Shown piece after piece: positions 36,792 to 45,649 of a stretch of DNA of 64,000 bases. The notes under the pieces are model-generated. The model did not search any database. It was given only the letters and a program-made list of their open reading frames with translations, and was not told the origin of the DNA. Origin of the DNA: an uncultured Pelagibacteraceae bacterium (lineage in GTDB: Bacteria; Pseudomonadota; Alphaproteobacteria; Pelagibacterales; Pelagibacteraceae). The position numbers and the translations under genes were made by a program. Location of the stretch: contig CACHGH010000001.1 in NCBI GenBank assembly GCA_902579215.1, positions 1-64,000 of the forward strand, written 5' to 3'. Every line of letters starts with the position of its first letter. The first letter of the stretch is position 1.

Positions 36792-37780
36792 TCAGTTTTT
36801 CCAAAAATTCTAACCCTAGATATACCTCCATCTGGGAAGATGTTTATTCTTATATAGTTTATTTTTTTATTTCTCATTATTTTGTTTTTAAAGTTATGTT
36901 TTTTATGAGCATAAAGTTTTGTTTTATTAAGAAGCAATTTCCACCTTTTAGATTTTTTTACGATATTTTTTGAAGAAAGTTTATTGTCAATATAGGTTGC
37001 TTGTATAGAACATTTGTCTGGATAATTTCCTTTAAAATGGTGGGTGTCTATTTGAATTCTGTCAATCTTTCCTGCTGTAGAGCATTTTATTATGATCCAA
37101 TCAAAGTTTTTTCCTCTACTACGTCTTGTTTCCCAACCATCGCCCATATTTTTACCTACACCAGGAGCAAGTATATTTTCAGCTCTACCAAAATGTTCAT
37201 TATTACAAGCAATTGGCACTGAACCATTTATAATTGATGTTAGGTTTTGTGTTCCTTTAGAAAGTTTTTTTTTAACTTTCATTGAACCATAAACTCTTAA
37301 TCTTGCAACACCACCATCAGGAAAAATATTTAGTTTTACGTGTGTAAAAAAATTTTTATTTTTTATATTAAATAAGTGATGACTATTTGCTTTAGTTGGA
37401 CTTTTTTTTATAATTGTTTTCCAATTAGTTTTTTTATTTGGCAATTTTCCGCTAATAGAACAAGCTTCCAACGAGATGTATTTAGGATGATTACCAGAAA
37501 AATAAGATGTATCGATATCAACTTTATTTATAAATCCAGGCTTTCCTAGTTTTAGAATTAAAAAATCGTGTCCTTTAGTTCTTTTTCTTCTTGTCTCCCA
37601 TCCATCCATCCATTTACCATGCTTATCAAAAACTCCTTCTTTAAATATTGGTGGCCAAGGATTAATAATTCTTTTTGCCGAAGCAAAAAATTCGTCAGTT
37701 TTATAAACAATTTTAGAGCCGAGTCTTGATTGAGCTAAATCTATTAATCCATTTAAATAAATAATATTATTTTTTTTCAT
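36788..37780 (-). CDS. alc: Allantoicase (allantoate amidinohydrolase)
   Basis: Hydrolyses allantoate to ureidoglycolate and urea. The 330-aa protein consists of two similar jelly-roll repeats: the first with GKWMDGWETRRKRTKGHDFLI and VDIDTSYFSGNHPKYISLEA, the second with GKNMGDGWETRRSRGKNFDWII and QIDTHHFKGNYPDKCSIQA. Each ends with a FPDGGVARLRVYG / FPDGGISRVRIFG strand. It is encoded between allantoinase and ureidoglycolate lyase, in pathway order, 5 nt from puuE. Confidence 0.95.
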   Translation of the reverse strand: MKKNNIIYLNGLIDLAQSRLGSKIVYKTDEFFASAKRIINPWPPIFKEGVFDKHGKWMDGWETRRKRTKGHDFLILKLGKPGFINKVDIDTSYFSGNHPKYISLEACSISGKLPNKKTNWKTIIKKSPTKANSHHLFNIKNKNFFTHVKLNIFPDGGVARLRVYGSMKVKKKLSKGTQNLTSIINGSVPIACNNEHFGRAENILAPGVGKNMGDGWETRRSRGKNFDWIIIKCSTAGKIDRIQIDTHHFKGNYPDKCSIQATYIDNKLSSKNIVKKSKRWKLLLNKTKLYAHKKHNFKNKIMRNKKINYIRINIFPDGGISRVRIFGKTE

Positions 37781-37785
37781 AAGAA

Positions 37786-38691
37786 TTATTTACTTGGATA
37801 ATTTTTGATCCAATGTTTAGCAATATCAATTCGTTTACAAATCCACACATCTTTAAATTTTAATACGTAATCTAAAAATTTTTTTAAAGATTGAATTCTT
37901 CCTGGTCGACCAATCAATCTACAATGTAATCCAACTGACATCATTTTAGGATTAGTTTTTCCTTCTTCGTAAAGCGCATCAAAACTGTCCTTTAAATATG
38001 TATAAAATTGTTCACCACTGTTAAATCCTTGATTAGTTGCAAATCTCATATCATTATTGTCCAAAGTGTAGGGAATAATTAATTGCTTTTTATTTTTCTT
38101 GTATTCCCAGTAAGGCAAATCATCACTATAAGAGTCACTATCGTACAAAAAACCACCATCTTGAAAAACTAAATCTCTAGTATTTGGGCTGCATCTGCCA
38201 GTGTACCAACCCAAGGGTCTTTCACCGAAAATTTTCTTAATTGATTTTATTGCTTTTTTCATGTGTTCTTTTTCTATTTTTTTTTTAACATTTTGATAAT
38301 CAATCCATCTCCACCCATGACAAGCAATTTCATAGTTTCCATTTTTTATAGCGTTACAAACTTCAGGATTTCTCTCTAATGCCATGGCGACACCAAAAAT
38401 TGTAATAGGGATATTTTTCTCTTTAAACAATTTATGCAGTCTCCAAAAACCTCTTCTTGAACCAAATTCATACATAGATTCCATGTTAATATGACGTCCT
38501 TTAATTGGTTGAGCACCTATAATTTCCGATAAAAACGTTTCTGAATGTTTATCACCATGTAGAATACTATTTTCTGCGCCTTCTTCATAATTCAATACTA
38601 TTTGCAGTGCCAATCGTGAATTATTTGGCCAAACAACATTCATTTCTTTATTGCCATAACCTACTAAATTTCTTGGATAATTTTTTTTCAC
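37786..38691 (-). CDS. puuE: Allantoinase, PuuE (polysaccharide-deacetylase-like) type
   Basis: Opens the hydantoin ring of allantoin to give allantoate, using a metal-independent or weakly metal-dependent NodB-type fold unrelated to the amidohydrolase AllB. The 301-aa sequence is a clear family match: YPRNLVGYGNKEMNVVWP, LQIVLNYEEGAENSILHGD, ETFLSEIIGAQP, ESMYEFGSRRGFWRL, EIACHGWRWIDYQNV, and GWYTGRCSPNTRDLV. It lies 2 nt after pxpA and just upstream of allantoicase. Confidence 0.95.
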   Translation of the reverse strand: MKKNYPRNLVGYGNKEMNVVWPNNSRLALQIVLNYEEGAENSILHGDKHSETFLSEIIGAQPIKGRHINMESMYEFGSRRGFWRLHKLFKEKNIPITIFGVAMALERNPEVCNAIKNGNYEIACHGWRWIDYQNVKKKIEKEHMKKAIKSIKKIFGERPLGWYTGRCSPNTRDLVFQDGGFLYDSDSYSDDLPYWEYKKNKKQLIIPYTLDNNDMRFATNQGFNSGEQFYTYLKDSFDALYEEGKTNPKMMSVGLHCRLIGRPGRIQSLKKFLDYVLKFKDVWICKRIDIAKHWIKNYPSK

Positions 38692-38693
38692 AA

Positions 38694-39467
38694 CTATAAA
38701 AATTTTTTCATTTTATTTAATGCTTTAAGCTCAAGTCCATTTTCAGCTAAATTTTCTCTAATTGATTTAGCTGTATCGAGTGAACTTTTATTATCACCAT
38801 GTATGCAAACAGAGTCAATTTTACAAGGTATTTGTTTTCCAGAAAAGCAGTTCAAAGCTTGATTTTGTACCATTTTGAGTACGTGTTTTTTTGCAATGTC
38901 TGGGTTTGTAATTAAAGCATGTTCTTTTGATCTAGACACAAGATTTCCATCATCTTCATAGTTTCTATCAGCAAATATTTCACAAGCTATTTTCATATCT
39001 AATTTTTTTGCAGCAATTTCCATTTGTGAACCAGTTGGTACTAAAAAAATTATATCTTTATTAATACTATTAATAGTCTTTGCTATTGTATTTGCTAGGT
39101 CGAAATCTTCACATGCCATATTATTCAGTGCTCCATGTGGCTTTATATGAGTAACATTTTGTTCTTGTTTAGAAGCAATTTTTTGCAATATGTCATATTG
39201 CTCAATAATTAAATTTGAAACATCTGAAGGAGATAGATTTATTCTTTTTCTACCAAAATTTTCTGGATCTTTAAAAGAGGGATGAGCTCCAATACTAACT
39301 CCATTTTTTTTTGAAATTTCAATTGTTTTTTCCATAGTTTGCTCATCTCCAGCATGGTAACCACAAGCAATATTAGCTGAATTAACTATAGACAATAACT
39401 CAGGATCATTCTCGATCGAATGAAACTTTGATTTTTCACCTAAATCACAATTGATATTAATTTCCAT
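38694..39467 (-). CDS. pxpA: 5-oxoprolinase subunit A (LamB/YcsF family)
   Basis: Part of the ATP-dependent bacterial 5-oxoprolinase PxpABC, which returns pyroglutamate to glutamate. At 257 aa, the signatures are NINCDLGEKSKF, SANIACGYHAGDEQTM, GAHPSFKDPENFGRKRI, HIKPHGALNNMA, and CIHGDNKSSLDTAKSIRE. Unusually it is not beside pxpB/pxpC on the same strand: it heads the minus-strand ureide operon, divergent from pxpBC over only 27 bp. A substrate other than 5-oxoproline, such as another cyclic amide, is possible in this setting. Confidence 0.92.
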   Translation of the reverse strand: MEININCDLGEKSKFHSIENDPELLSIVNSANIACGYHAGDEQTMEKTIEISKKNGVSIGAHPSFKDPENFGRKRINLSPSDVSNLIIEQYDILQKIASKQEQNVTHIKPHGALNNMACEDFDLANTIAKTINSINKDIIFLVPTGSQMEIAAKKLDMKIACEIFADRNYEDDGNLVSRSKEHALITNPDIAKKHVLKMVQNQALNCFSGKQIPCKIDSVCIHGDNKSSLDTAKSIRENLAENGLELKALNKMKKFL

Positions 39468-39494
39468 AATTCAAAGTCTAGAGTATAACATGAC

Positions 39495-40181
39495 ATGATT
39501 AAAAATATATCAAATCTTGGTGATGCGGCAGTTTATTGTGATTTTGGCCCTGAGGTTAATAAAGAAATCAATTTAAAAGTAATTAGTTATTTCAATCATT
39601 TAAATAAACTTATTAAAGATAATAAAGTACAGGGTATAATTAATTTAACACCATCTTATAATAAGCTAATTATAAATTTTGATTTAGCAGAAACAAACTT
39701 TAATAAAATTAAAACAATTTTAGAAAATATAAATATTGTAGAGTCTAAAAATAAAATATCAAAAAAAGTAAGAATACCAGTTTGTTGTGATATTGAGTTT
39801 GCATTAGATTTAGAAGAACTGTCTAAAAGATTAAAAATTTCGACAAAACAAATTTTAGATTTTGTTTTTAGCAAAAGCTATTATTGTTATATGACAGGTT
39901 TTATTGCCGGGATGCCATTTTTAGGAGACATAGATGAAAAAATTAGAGCAGACAGACTAAGCACTCCAAGAGTAAAAGTTCCAAAAGGCTCTATAGGTAT
40001 TACAGAACAATTTTGTAACATTTATACATTCGAGAGTCCGGGCGGCTGGAATATTGTAGGAAACACACCAGTTCAAATTTTTAATAAAATAAATTTGGAC
40101 AATCCAACATTAATCAATCCAGGTGACGAAGTAACATTTTATGAAATTACAAAAGAAGAATATATGGATTGGAATGACTGA
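39495..40181 (+). CDS. pxpB: 5-oxoprolinase subunit B (KipI / AHS1 domain)
   Basis: A 228-aa AHS1-domain protein. It starts ISNLGDAAVYCDFG, has VRIPVCCDIEFALDLEELS, then YYCYMTGFIAGMPFLGDI and STPRVKVPKGSIGI, and ends SPGGWNIVGNTPVQIF and NPGDEVTFYEI, matching PxpB/KipI. The same domain occurs in urea carboxylase and was long labelled allophanate hydrolase subunit 1. With pxpC (8-nt overlap) and the divergent pxpA it makes a complete three-subunit set. Confidence 0.92.
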   Translation: MIKNISNLGDAAVYCDFGPEVNKEINLKVISYFNHLNKLIKDNKVQGIINLTPSYNKLIINFDLAETNFNKIKTILENINIVESKNKISKKVRIPVCCDIEFALDLEELSKRLKISTKQILDFVFSKSYYCYMTGFIAGMPFLGDIDEKIRADRLSTPRVKVPKGSIGITEQFCNIYTFESPGGWNIVGNTPVQIFNKINLDNPTLINPGDEVTFYEITKEEYMDWND

Positions 40182-41127
40182 TACTTTTTTTGAAATAATA
40201 AGACCAGGTATAAATACTACAATTCAAGATAGAGGTAGAAATCATCTTTATCATATGGGAATAACAATAAGTGGAGCAATGGACCAAAAAATCTTTAAAC
40301 TTTCAAATGCGCTTGTAAATAATGATTTAAATCAGGGGGCTATAGAGTTTGCTTATCAGGGCCCACTACTTAAACTAAAAAACGGAAATATAAATTTTTC
40401 AATTACAGGGGATGTTCATTTTAATATTATTAGAAAAAATTCTAAAGTCGAAGAAGGTAAAGTTTTTGAAAATTATTTATTAGAAGAAAATGAGCAGATA
40501 GATGTAATTTCAACAAAAAATTCTGTTTTTGGATACCTAGCTGTAGAGGGCGGATTTAATATTGAAAAAGCTTGGAACAGTTATTCCATTAACACAAAAG
40601 CAAAAGTAGGTCCGAATAATGGAGAAAAATTTTCATTAGAACAAAAAATATATATTAGATATTCAGAAGTTAAAAAGTTTTCAAAGAAAAAAATTGATTA
40701 TCAAAAAGTTCAAATTAAAAATATCAGAGTTATTAAAGGTACTAATTTTAATTATTTTTCAGAAGAAGCAAAAAATAAATTTTTTTCTGAAGTATATTCA
40801 GTATCAAATTTATCAGACAGAATGGGTATGAGACTTGAAGGTCCAACTTTAGAAAATATTGTTAATACAAATATAAAATCGGAAGGTTCGGCTAAAGGAG
40901 TAATTCAAGTTCCAGCAAATGGTCAGCCAATAATTTTGTTACCAGATCATGGAACTATAGGTGGATATCCAAAAATTGCAGTTGTTATATCAGCAGATTT
41001 AGATAGTGTTGCTCAACTTCCACCAGGTTCAAAAATAAAATTTTCAGAAGTAGAATTAGATGAAGCAGAAAATATTTTTAGAACTTATGAAAGTGAAATA
41101 AAGCAATATATAAATAAAATATTATGA
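40174..41127 (+). CDS. pxpC: 5-oxoprolinase subunit C (KipA / AHS2 domain)
   Basis: An AHS2-domain protein. I take ATG 40174 (317 aa) instead of the track start 40141 because MTDTFFEIIRPGINTTIQDRGR matches the family N terminus and gives an 8-nt coupled overlap with pxpB. Other family sequence includes GAMDQKIFKLSNALVNND, FGYLAVEGGF, SDRMGMRLEGPTLE, GVIQVPANGQPIILLPDHGTIGGYPKIA. It works with PxpA and PxpB. The EamA transporter gene begins inside its stop (ATGA). Confidence 0.92.
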   Translation: MTDTFFEIIRPGINTTIQDRGRNHLYHMGITISGAMDQKIFKLSNALVNNDLNQGAIEFAYQGPLLKLKNGNINFSITGDVHFNIIRKNSKVEEGKVFENYLLEENEQIDVISTKNSVFGYLAVEGGFNIEKAWNSYSINTKAKVGPNNGEKFSLEQKIYIRYSEVKKFSKKKIDYQKVQIKNIRVIKGTNFNYFSEEAKNKFFSEVYSVSNLSDRMGMRLEGPTLENIVNTNIKSEGSAKGVIQVPANGQPIILLPDHGTIGGYPKIAVVISADLDSVAQLPPGSKIKFSEVELDEAENIFRTYESEIKQYINKIL

Positions 41128-42002
41128 ATATAATTTCAAAACTTCCTGGACCTTTACTTATTTTTTTTGGAGCATTTTGTTTGAGTTTTGGAGGTTTAAT
41201 AGTTAAATCTTTTGAGGGCGCTAATCTTTGGCAAATACTATTCTGGAGACAATTTTTTTTTTCTATAATTGTTACGCTTTATTTAGTTTACACATATAAA
41301 AAGAATTTTTTTAAATCGTTTTATATTTCTGGTATTCCAGGATTTTTAGCAGGTTTAGTTTTAGCCATAGGTTTTGTTGCTTATGTTTTTGCAATGTATA
41401 AAACGACAGTGGCCAATACTAATTTTATCATTACAACAGAAACAATTTTTTTAGCTGCTTTTGGATATTTTTTTTTAAAAGAAAAAATAGATATAATAAC
41501 TTTAATTTCTATAGTTTTAGGTATGTCCGGTGTTCTTTTAATTCTTAATAATTCGCTATCAATTCAATCTTCTGAAGAATTTTTTGGAAATATTATAGCT
41601 TTCATAATGCCTATATCTTTTGCAGTTTTAGTAGTTATTGTAAGAAAAAACCCTAACATTGATATGATCCCAGCACAGTTTACAGCAGGAGTAACTGCGA
41701 CTTTGATTGGTTTTTTTATTGCAGGAAATATTTTAATTTCATTTCATGATCTTTTTTTGGGTTTTATAGCTGGTTTTTTTCAAATTGGTCTTGGATTTAT
41801 ATTTATTACTATCGGATCTAGAAAAACTCCTGCAGCGATAATAGGTGTCATTATGCTTATTGAAGCTGTATTGGGACCACTTTGGGCATGGATGTTCGTT
41901 AATGAAAATCCTCCTTTAATGGTTTTAATTGGTGGAATAACAGTCTTAATTGCAGTTTTAATACAATTTTTTTCAGTCGTTAAAAGTGGTAACTTTAAAT
42001 AA
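41124..42002 (+). CDS. EamA-family drug/metabolite transporter
   Basis: A ten-helix inner membrane protein, 292 aa, with two EamA repeats: the first begins FFGAFCLSFGGLIVKSFEGANLWQILFWRQ, the second FFGNIIAFIMPISFAVLVVIVRK. Such proteins often export amino acids or related metabolites, though import is known. It is translationally coupled to pxpC and followed 8 nt later by the ureohydrolase, so it probably handles a substrate or product of this cluster. Confidence 0.88.
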   Translation: MNIISKLPGPLLIFFGAFCLSFGGLIVKSFEGANLWQILFWRQFFFSIIVTLYLVYTYKKNFFKSFYISGIPGFLAGLVLAIGFVAYVFAMYKTTVANTNFIITTETIFLAAFGYFFLKEKIDIITLISIVLGMSGVLLILNNSLSIQSSEEFFGNIIAFIMPISFAVLVVIVRKNPNIDMIPAQFTAGVTATLIGFFIAGNILISFHDLFLGFIAGFFQIGLGFIFITIGSRKTPAAIIGVIMLIEAVLGPLWAWMFVNENPPLMVLIGGITVLIAVLIQFFSVVKSGNFK

Positions 42003-42010
42003 AAAAAAAT

Positions 42011-42967
42011 ATGAAAAGTAAAAAAATAATTGAACCAGTTATGGGAACGAAGGTCCCAAGGTTTGCGGGACCAAATACTTTTGCTAGGCTGCCAGAGCTT
42101 AGAGATGTTGAAAAGTGTGACATTGCAATAGTTGGAATTCCTTTTGATGCAGGCACTAGTTATAGGCCTGGAGCTAGATTTGGACCTCAAAGCATCAGAC
42201 AAGCTTCAAGGCATTTGAGAACTAACTATCATCCAAATTATGATGCAGAGCCTTTTAAAGTACAACAAGTTGCAGACGCTGGAGATATAGCTTGTAATCC
42301 TTTTAATATTGACGAAGCAATTAAGCAAATTGAAAAAGGTGCAACTGAACTGTTAGAAAAAGTTGGAGGAATTATTAGCATGGGAGGTGATCACACAATT
42401 GCATTTCCTCTGCTTAGATCAATAAATAAAATTAATAAAGGGCCCGTAGCACTAGTTCATTTTGACGCTCATCTGGACACATGGGATACTTATTTTGGAG
42501 CTCCTTATACACATGGGACGCCATTTAGGCGAGCTAGAGAAGAAAATTTATTTTTAGATGATGCATCTATGCACGTTGGTATTAGAGGACCACTTTATAG
42601 TAGAGATGATCTAAAAAATGATGAAAGTTTTGGATTTAAAATAATTCATTGTGATGAATTTCAAACGGAAGGAATAGATAAAATTGTTAAAAGAATTAGA
42701 AAAAGAGTAGGTGACAACCCATTATATTTATCTATCGATATAGATGTTTTAGATCCAGCTCATGCGCCTGGAACAGGGACTCCTGAAATTGCAGGCATGA
42801 CGACTAGAGAAATAGTGAATGTTTTAAGAGGATTATCAGGAATGAATTTGATTTCTGCTGATGTGGTTGAGGTTGCACCAGCTTATGATCATGCCGAACT
42901 CACATCTTTAGCCGCAGCAACAATAATTTACGAATTAACTAATTTATTTGCAAATAAAAAACTTTAA
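42011..42967 (+). CDS. Ureohydrolase (agmatinase/guanidinobutyrase-like)
   Basis: A binuclear-Mn hydrolase of the arginase fold, 318 aa, releasing urea from a guanidino compound. Metal-binding motifs are complete: SMGGDHTIAFPL, HFDAHLDTWD and SIDIDVLDPAHAPGTGTPE. The N terminus VPRFAGPNTFARLPELRD resembles agmatinase, guanidinobutyrase and guanidinopropionase groups, which sequence reading alone cannot separate. The aldehyde dehydrogenase immediately downstream fits a 4-guanidinobutyrate or agmatine route (guanidino-aldehyde to acid, then urea release). Confidence 0.85.
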   Translation: MKSKKIIEPVMGTKVPRFAGPNTFARLPELRDVEKCDIAIVGIPFDAGTSYRPGARFGPQSIRQASRHLRTNYHPNYDAEPFKVQQVADAGDIACNPFNIDEAIKQIEKGATELLEKVGGIISMGGDHTIAFPLLRSINKINKGPVALVHFDAHLDTWDTYFGAPYTHGTPFRRAREENLFLDDASMHVGIRGPLYSRDDLKNDESFGFKIIHCDEFQTEGIDKIVKRIRKRVGDNPLYLSIDIDVLDPAHAPGTGTPEIAGMTTREIVNVLRGLSGMNLISADVVEVAPAYDHAELTSLAAATIIYELTNLFANKKL

Positions 42968-42980
42968 GTTAGATTTAGGA

Positions 42981-44414
42981 ATGTTAGATAAAAAGAATTT
43001 TTATATTAATGGCAAATGGACTGCTCCATTAGAGCCAAGAAATTATAAAGTAATTGATCCATCAAATGAAGAACCTTGCGCAGAAATATCTTTAGGAGGA
43101 AAAAAAGATGTCGATAATGCTGTTGGTTCAGCAAAAAAAGCTTTTCAAACATGGGCCTTTTCACAAAAAGAAGAAAGACTAGAATTACTAGAAAAATTAT
43201 ATGTAGTTTATAAAAAGCGATGGGCAGAAATGGCAAAGCTTATCTCTCTTGAGATGGGAGCACCAATGAAATTTTCTACAGAATTACAAGCAGCAACAGG
43301 AGCGAGCCACATCAAATCATTTAAAAATATATTAAAAGATTTTAAATTTGAAAAAGATTTAGGTGAAGAAAAAAATAATCAAAAATTATTATATGAACCA
43401 AAAGGCGTATGTGCATTGATTACACCTTGGAATTGGCCAATAAATCAAGTTAATTTAAAAGTAATACCCGCATTAGCTTCAGCGTGTACAGTAGTATTGA
43501 AGCCATCTGAGATAGCACCTTTGTCATCAATGTTACTTGCAGAAATGATTGACGAAGTAAAGTTTCCGGCTGGAGTTTTTAATTTGGTTAATGGAGATGG
43601 AGCTATTACTGGGGATGCTTTAACTAGTCATCCTGATATTGATATGATTTCTTTTACAGGATCAACAAGAGCTGGAGCTTTAATTTCTCAAAATGCTGCT
43701 AAAGATTTTAAAAGAATAAGCTTAGAATTAGGTGGAAAAGGTGCAAATATAATTTTTAAAGACGCAGACTCAGAGGCTGTAGCAAGAGGAGTTTTGAGAT
43801 GTTTTAGAAATTCAGGACAATCTTGCAATGCTCCTACAAGAATGCTCGTAGAAAAAACAATTTATAATGCAACTGTAGAAAAAGTAAAAGAATTGGCAAA
43901 TAATACCAAGGTAGACTCACCCCAAAAAGACGGTGATCATATTGGTCCAGTAGTATCCGAAGTACAGTTTAATAAAATTCAAACTTTAATACAAAAAGGT
44001 ATAGATGAAGGAGCAAAATTAATTGCTGGCGGAACCGGTAAACCTAAGGGATTTGAAAAAGGTTATTATGTAAAACCAACAGTTTTTGCTGATGTTAACA
44101 ATCAAATGGAAATTGCAAGAACTGAAATATTTGGTCCTGTGCTATCTATCATTCCTTTTGAAAATGAAGAGGAGGCTATTTCAATAGCTAATGATACTCC
44201 TTATGGTTTAACAAATTATATTCAAACTCAAGATAAAGAAAAAGTTAAGAGAGTTGCAAGAAAACTTAGATCTGGAATGGTAGATGTTAATGGAGTTGGT
44301 ATAGCTGTAGCATCTCCTTTTGGAGGATACAAACATTCTGGTATTGGACGAGAGGCAGGAACAGAAGGTCTTATAGAGTTTTTAGAAGTCAAAACAGTTG
44401 GTGGCTGGAATTAA
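42981..44414 (+). CDS. NAD(P)-dependent aldehyde dehydrogenase
   Basis: An aldehyde dehydrogenase, 477 aa from ATG 42981; the track start at 42948 would overlap the ureohydrolase. It shows FYINGKWTAPLEPRNYKVIDPSNEE, the cofactor region ITPWNWPINQV, catalytic Glu in LELGGKGANI, catalytic Cys in NSGQSCNAPTRM, and EIFGPVLSIIPF. Substrate preference cannot be read directly; the partner ureohydrolase suggests an amino- or guanidino-aldehyde. Last gene of the plus-strand pxpBC-EamA-ureohydrolase operon, convergent with argE. Confidence 0.88.
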   Translation: MLDKKNFYINGKWTAPLEPRNYKVIDPSNEEPCAEISLGGKKDVDNAVGSAKKAFQTWAFSQKEERLELLEKLYVVYKKRWAEMAKLISLEMGAPMKFSTELQAATGASHIKSFKNILKDFKFEKDLGEEKNNQKLLYEPKGVCALITPWNWPINQVNLKVIPALASACTVVLKPSEIAPLSSMLLAEMIDEVKFPAGVFNLVNGDGAITGDALTSHPDIDMISFTGSTRAGALISQNAAKDFKRISLELGGKGANIIFKDADSEAVARGVLRCFRNSGQSCNAPTRMLVEKTIYNATVEKVKELANNTKVDSPQKDGDHIGPVVSEVQFNKIQTLIQKGIDEGAKLIAGGTGKPKGFEKGYYVKPTVFADVNNQMEIARTEIFGPVLSIIPFENEEEAISIANDTPYGLTNYIQTQDKEKVKRVARKLRSGMVDVNGVGIAVASPFGGYKHSGIGREAGTEGLIEFLEVKTVGGWN

Positions 44415-44431
44415 TTAAAATATTAAAATTT

Positions 44432-45622
44432 TTAACTAGATGTGGATTGGTTCTTTACACCACCAAGAAATTCCAAACATTTACTAATTTCCTCTAGTTT
44501 AATAAATTCATCTACTTTATGAGCTTGTTCAATTGAACCTGGTCCACAAACCGCAGTACTTATTCCTATTTCTTGAAATAAACCAGCTTCTGTTCCGAAC
44601 GAAACAACTTCTCTAGTGTTGTCACCGGTGATACTAGATACAAATTCGCACGCTTCTGAATTTTTTACTCTATCAAAACCAATAATTTCTCCAATTATTT
44701 CTTTGTTAATTGATGAATTTGGAAAAACTTTTTTCATTTCTGGAAGTAATACCTCATTTGTATACTTGTCTAATTCTGTATTTAAAAACACTCCATCTTC
44801 TTTAACTACAGGTCTTGTTTCCCAATTTACAAAACATTTATCAGCAATTACATTGTGTGCTATTCCTCCAAAAATTCCTCCTATTTGGAGAGTAGAATGT
44901 GGAGGATCAAAGATTGAATTTTTTGGCGCTCTATCTTTAAGTTTCTGTCTTAATTCTATTAATTTATTTACATACCTTGCTGCATACTCAACAGCGCTTA
45001 CACCTTTGTCAGGTTGAGAGCTATGACCAGCCAAACCTTCAAAATAAGTTGTATATTCGTAACACCCTTTATGAGCGTCAATTATTTTCATATTTGTTGG
45101 TTCACCAACAATGCATATTCCGTTTTTAATTCCTCTTTTTTTTAATTCTTTGATTAAAATAGGAGCTCCTTTACATGCAGTTTCCTCATCAAATGTAAAA
45201 GAAAAATGAATATCTCTATTTAAATCAGATTTTGAAAAAATTGGTGCATACGCTAGAGTGCATGCAATAAAACCTTTCATATCACAAGATCCTCTTCCGT
45301 AAAGTTTATCCTTCTTTATTACTGCTTCAAATGGATTTGTGGCCCATCCTTTTGATACTGGAACAACATCTGTATGACCAGAAAGTATAATTGGAGGTTT
45401 GCCATTTGGTTTTTTTGCTTTTAGAGTTGCAAAAAGATTTACTCTTTTCTTATCTTTATCAAAAGTTTTAAAAGATGTTGCACCAAATTTTTTTAATATT
45501 TCATCGCAATAATCAATTAACTGATTATTATCTTCACCTGAAATTGTTTTAAAGGCTATTAAATCTGATAGTATTTTAATAGAATTCTCATACAAATTTT
45601 TCAAATTATTTTCTGTACTCAT
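44432..45622 (-). CDS. argE: Acetylornithine deacetylase, M20 family
   Basis: Hydrolyses N-acetylornithine to ornithine and acetate in arginine synthesis. The 396-aa dizinc peptidase-fold protein shows LSGHTDVVPVSKGWATNPFEA with the first ligand, LYGRGSCDMKGFIA with the bridging Asp, and SFTFDEETACKGA with the catalytic Glu. CGPGSIEQAHKVDEFIK carries a C-terminal His. The match is to proteobacterial ArgE rather than DapE. Single minus-strand gene, divergent from csaA by 27 bp. Confidence 0.92.
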   Translation of the reverse strand: MSTENNLKNLYENSIKILSDLIAFKTISGEDNNQLIDYCDEILKKFGATSFKTFDKDKKRVNLFATLKAKKPNGKPPIILSGHTDVVPVSKGWATNPFEAVIKKDKLYGRGSCDMKGFIACTLAYAPIFSKSDLNRDIHFSFTFDEETACKGAPILIKELKKRGIKNGICIVGEPTNMKIIDAHKGCYEYTTYFEGLAGHSSQPDKGVSAVEYAARYVNKLIELRQKLKDRAPKNSIFDPPHSTLQIGGIFGGIAHNVIADKCFVNWETRPVVKEDGVFLNTELDKYTNEVLLPEMKKVFPNSSINKEIIGEIIGFDRVKNSEACEFVSSITGDNTREVVSFGTEAGLFQEIGISTAVCGPGSIEQAHKVDEFIKLEEISKCLEFLGGVKNQSTSS

Positions 45623-45649
45623 ATCTTATATCAATTATATATTAAATTT

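Noticed and set aside
36433-36813. 126-aa plus-strand ORF opposite allA
   Set aside because: Hydrophobic shadow frame of ureidoglycolate lyase.
39495-41127. Allophanate hydrolase subunits 1 and 2
   Set aside because: The AHS1/AHS2 labels are historical; together with the LamB/YcsF gene alongside, the set corresponds to PxpABC. No amidase-domain allophanate hydrolase is present.
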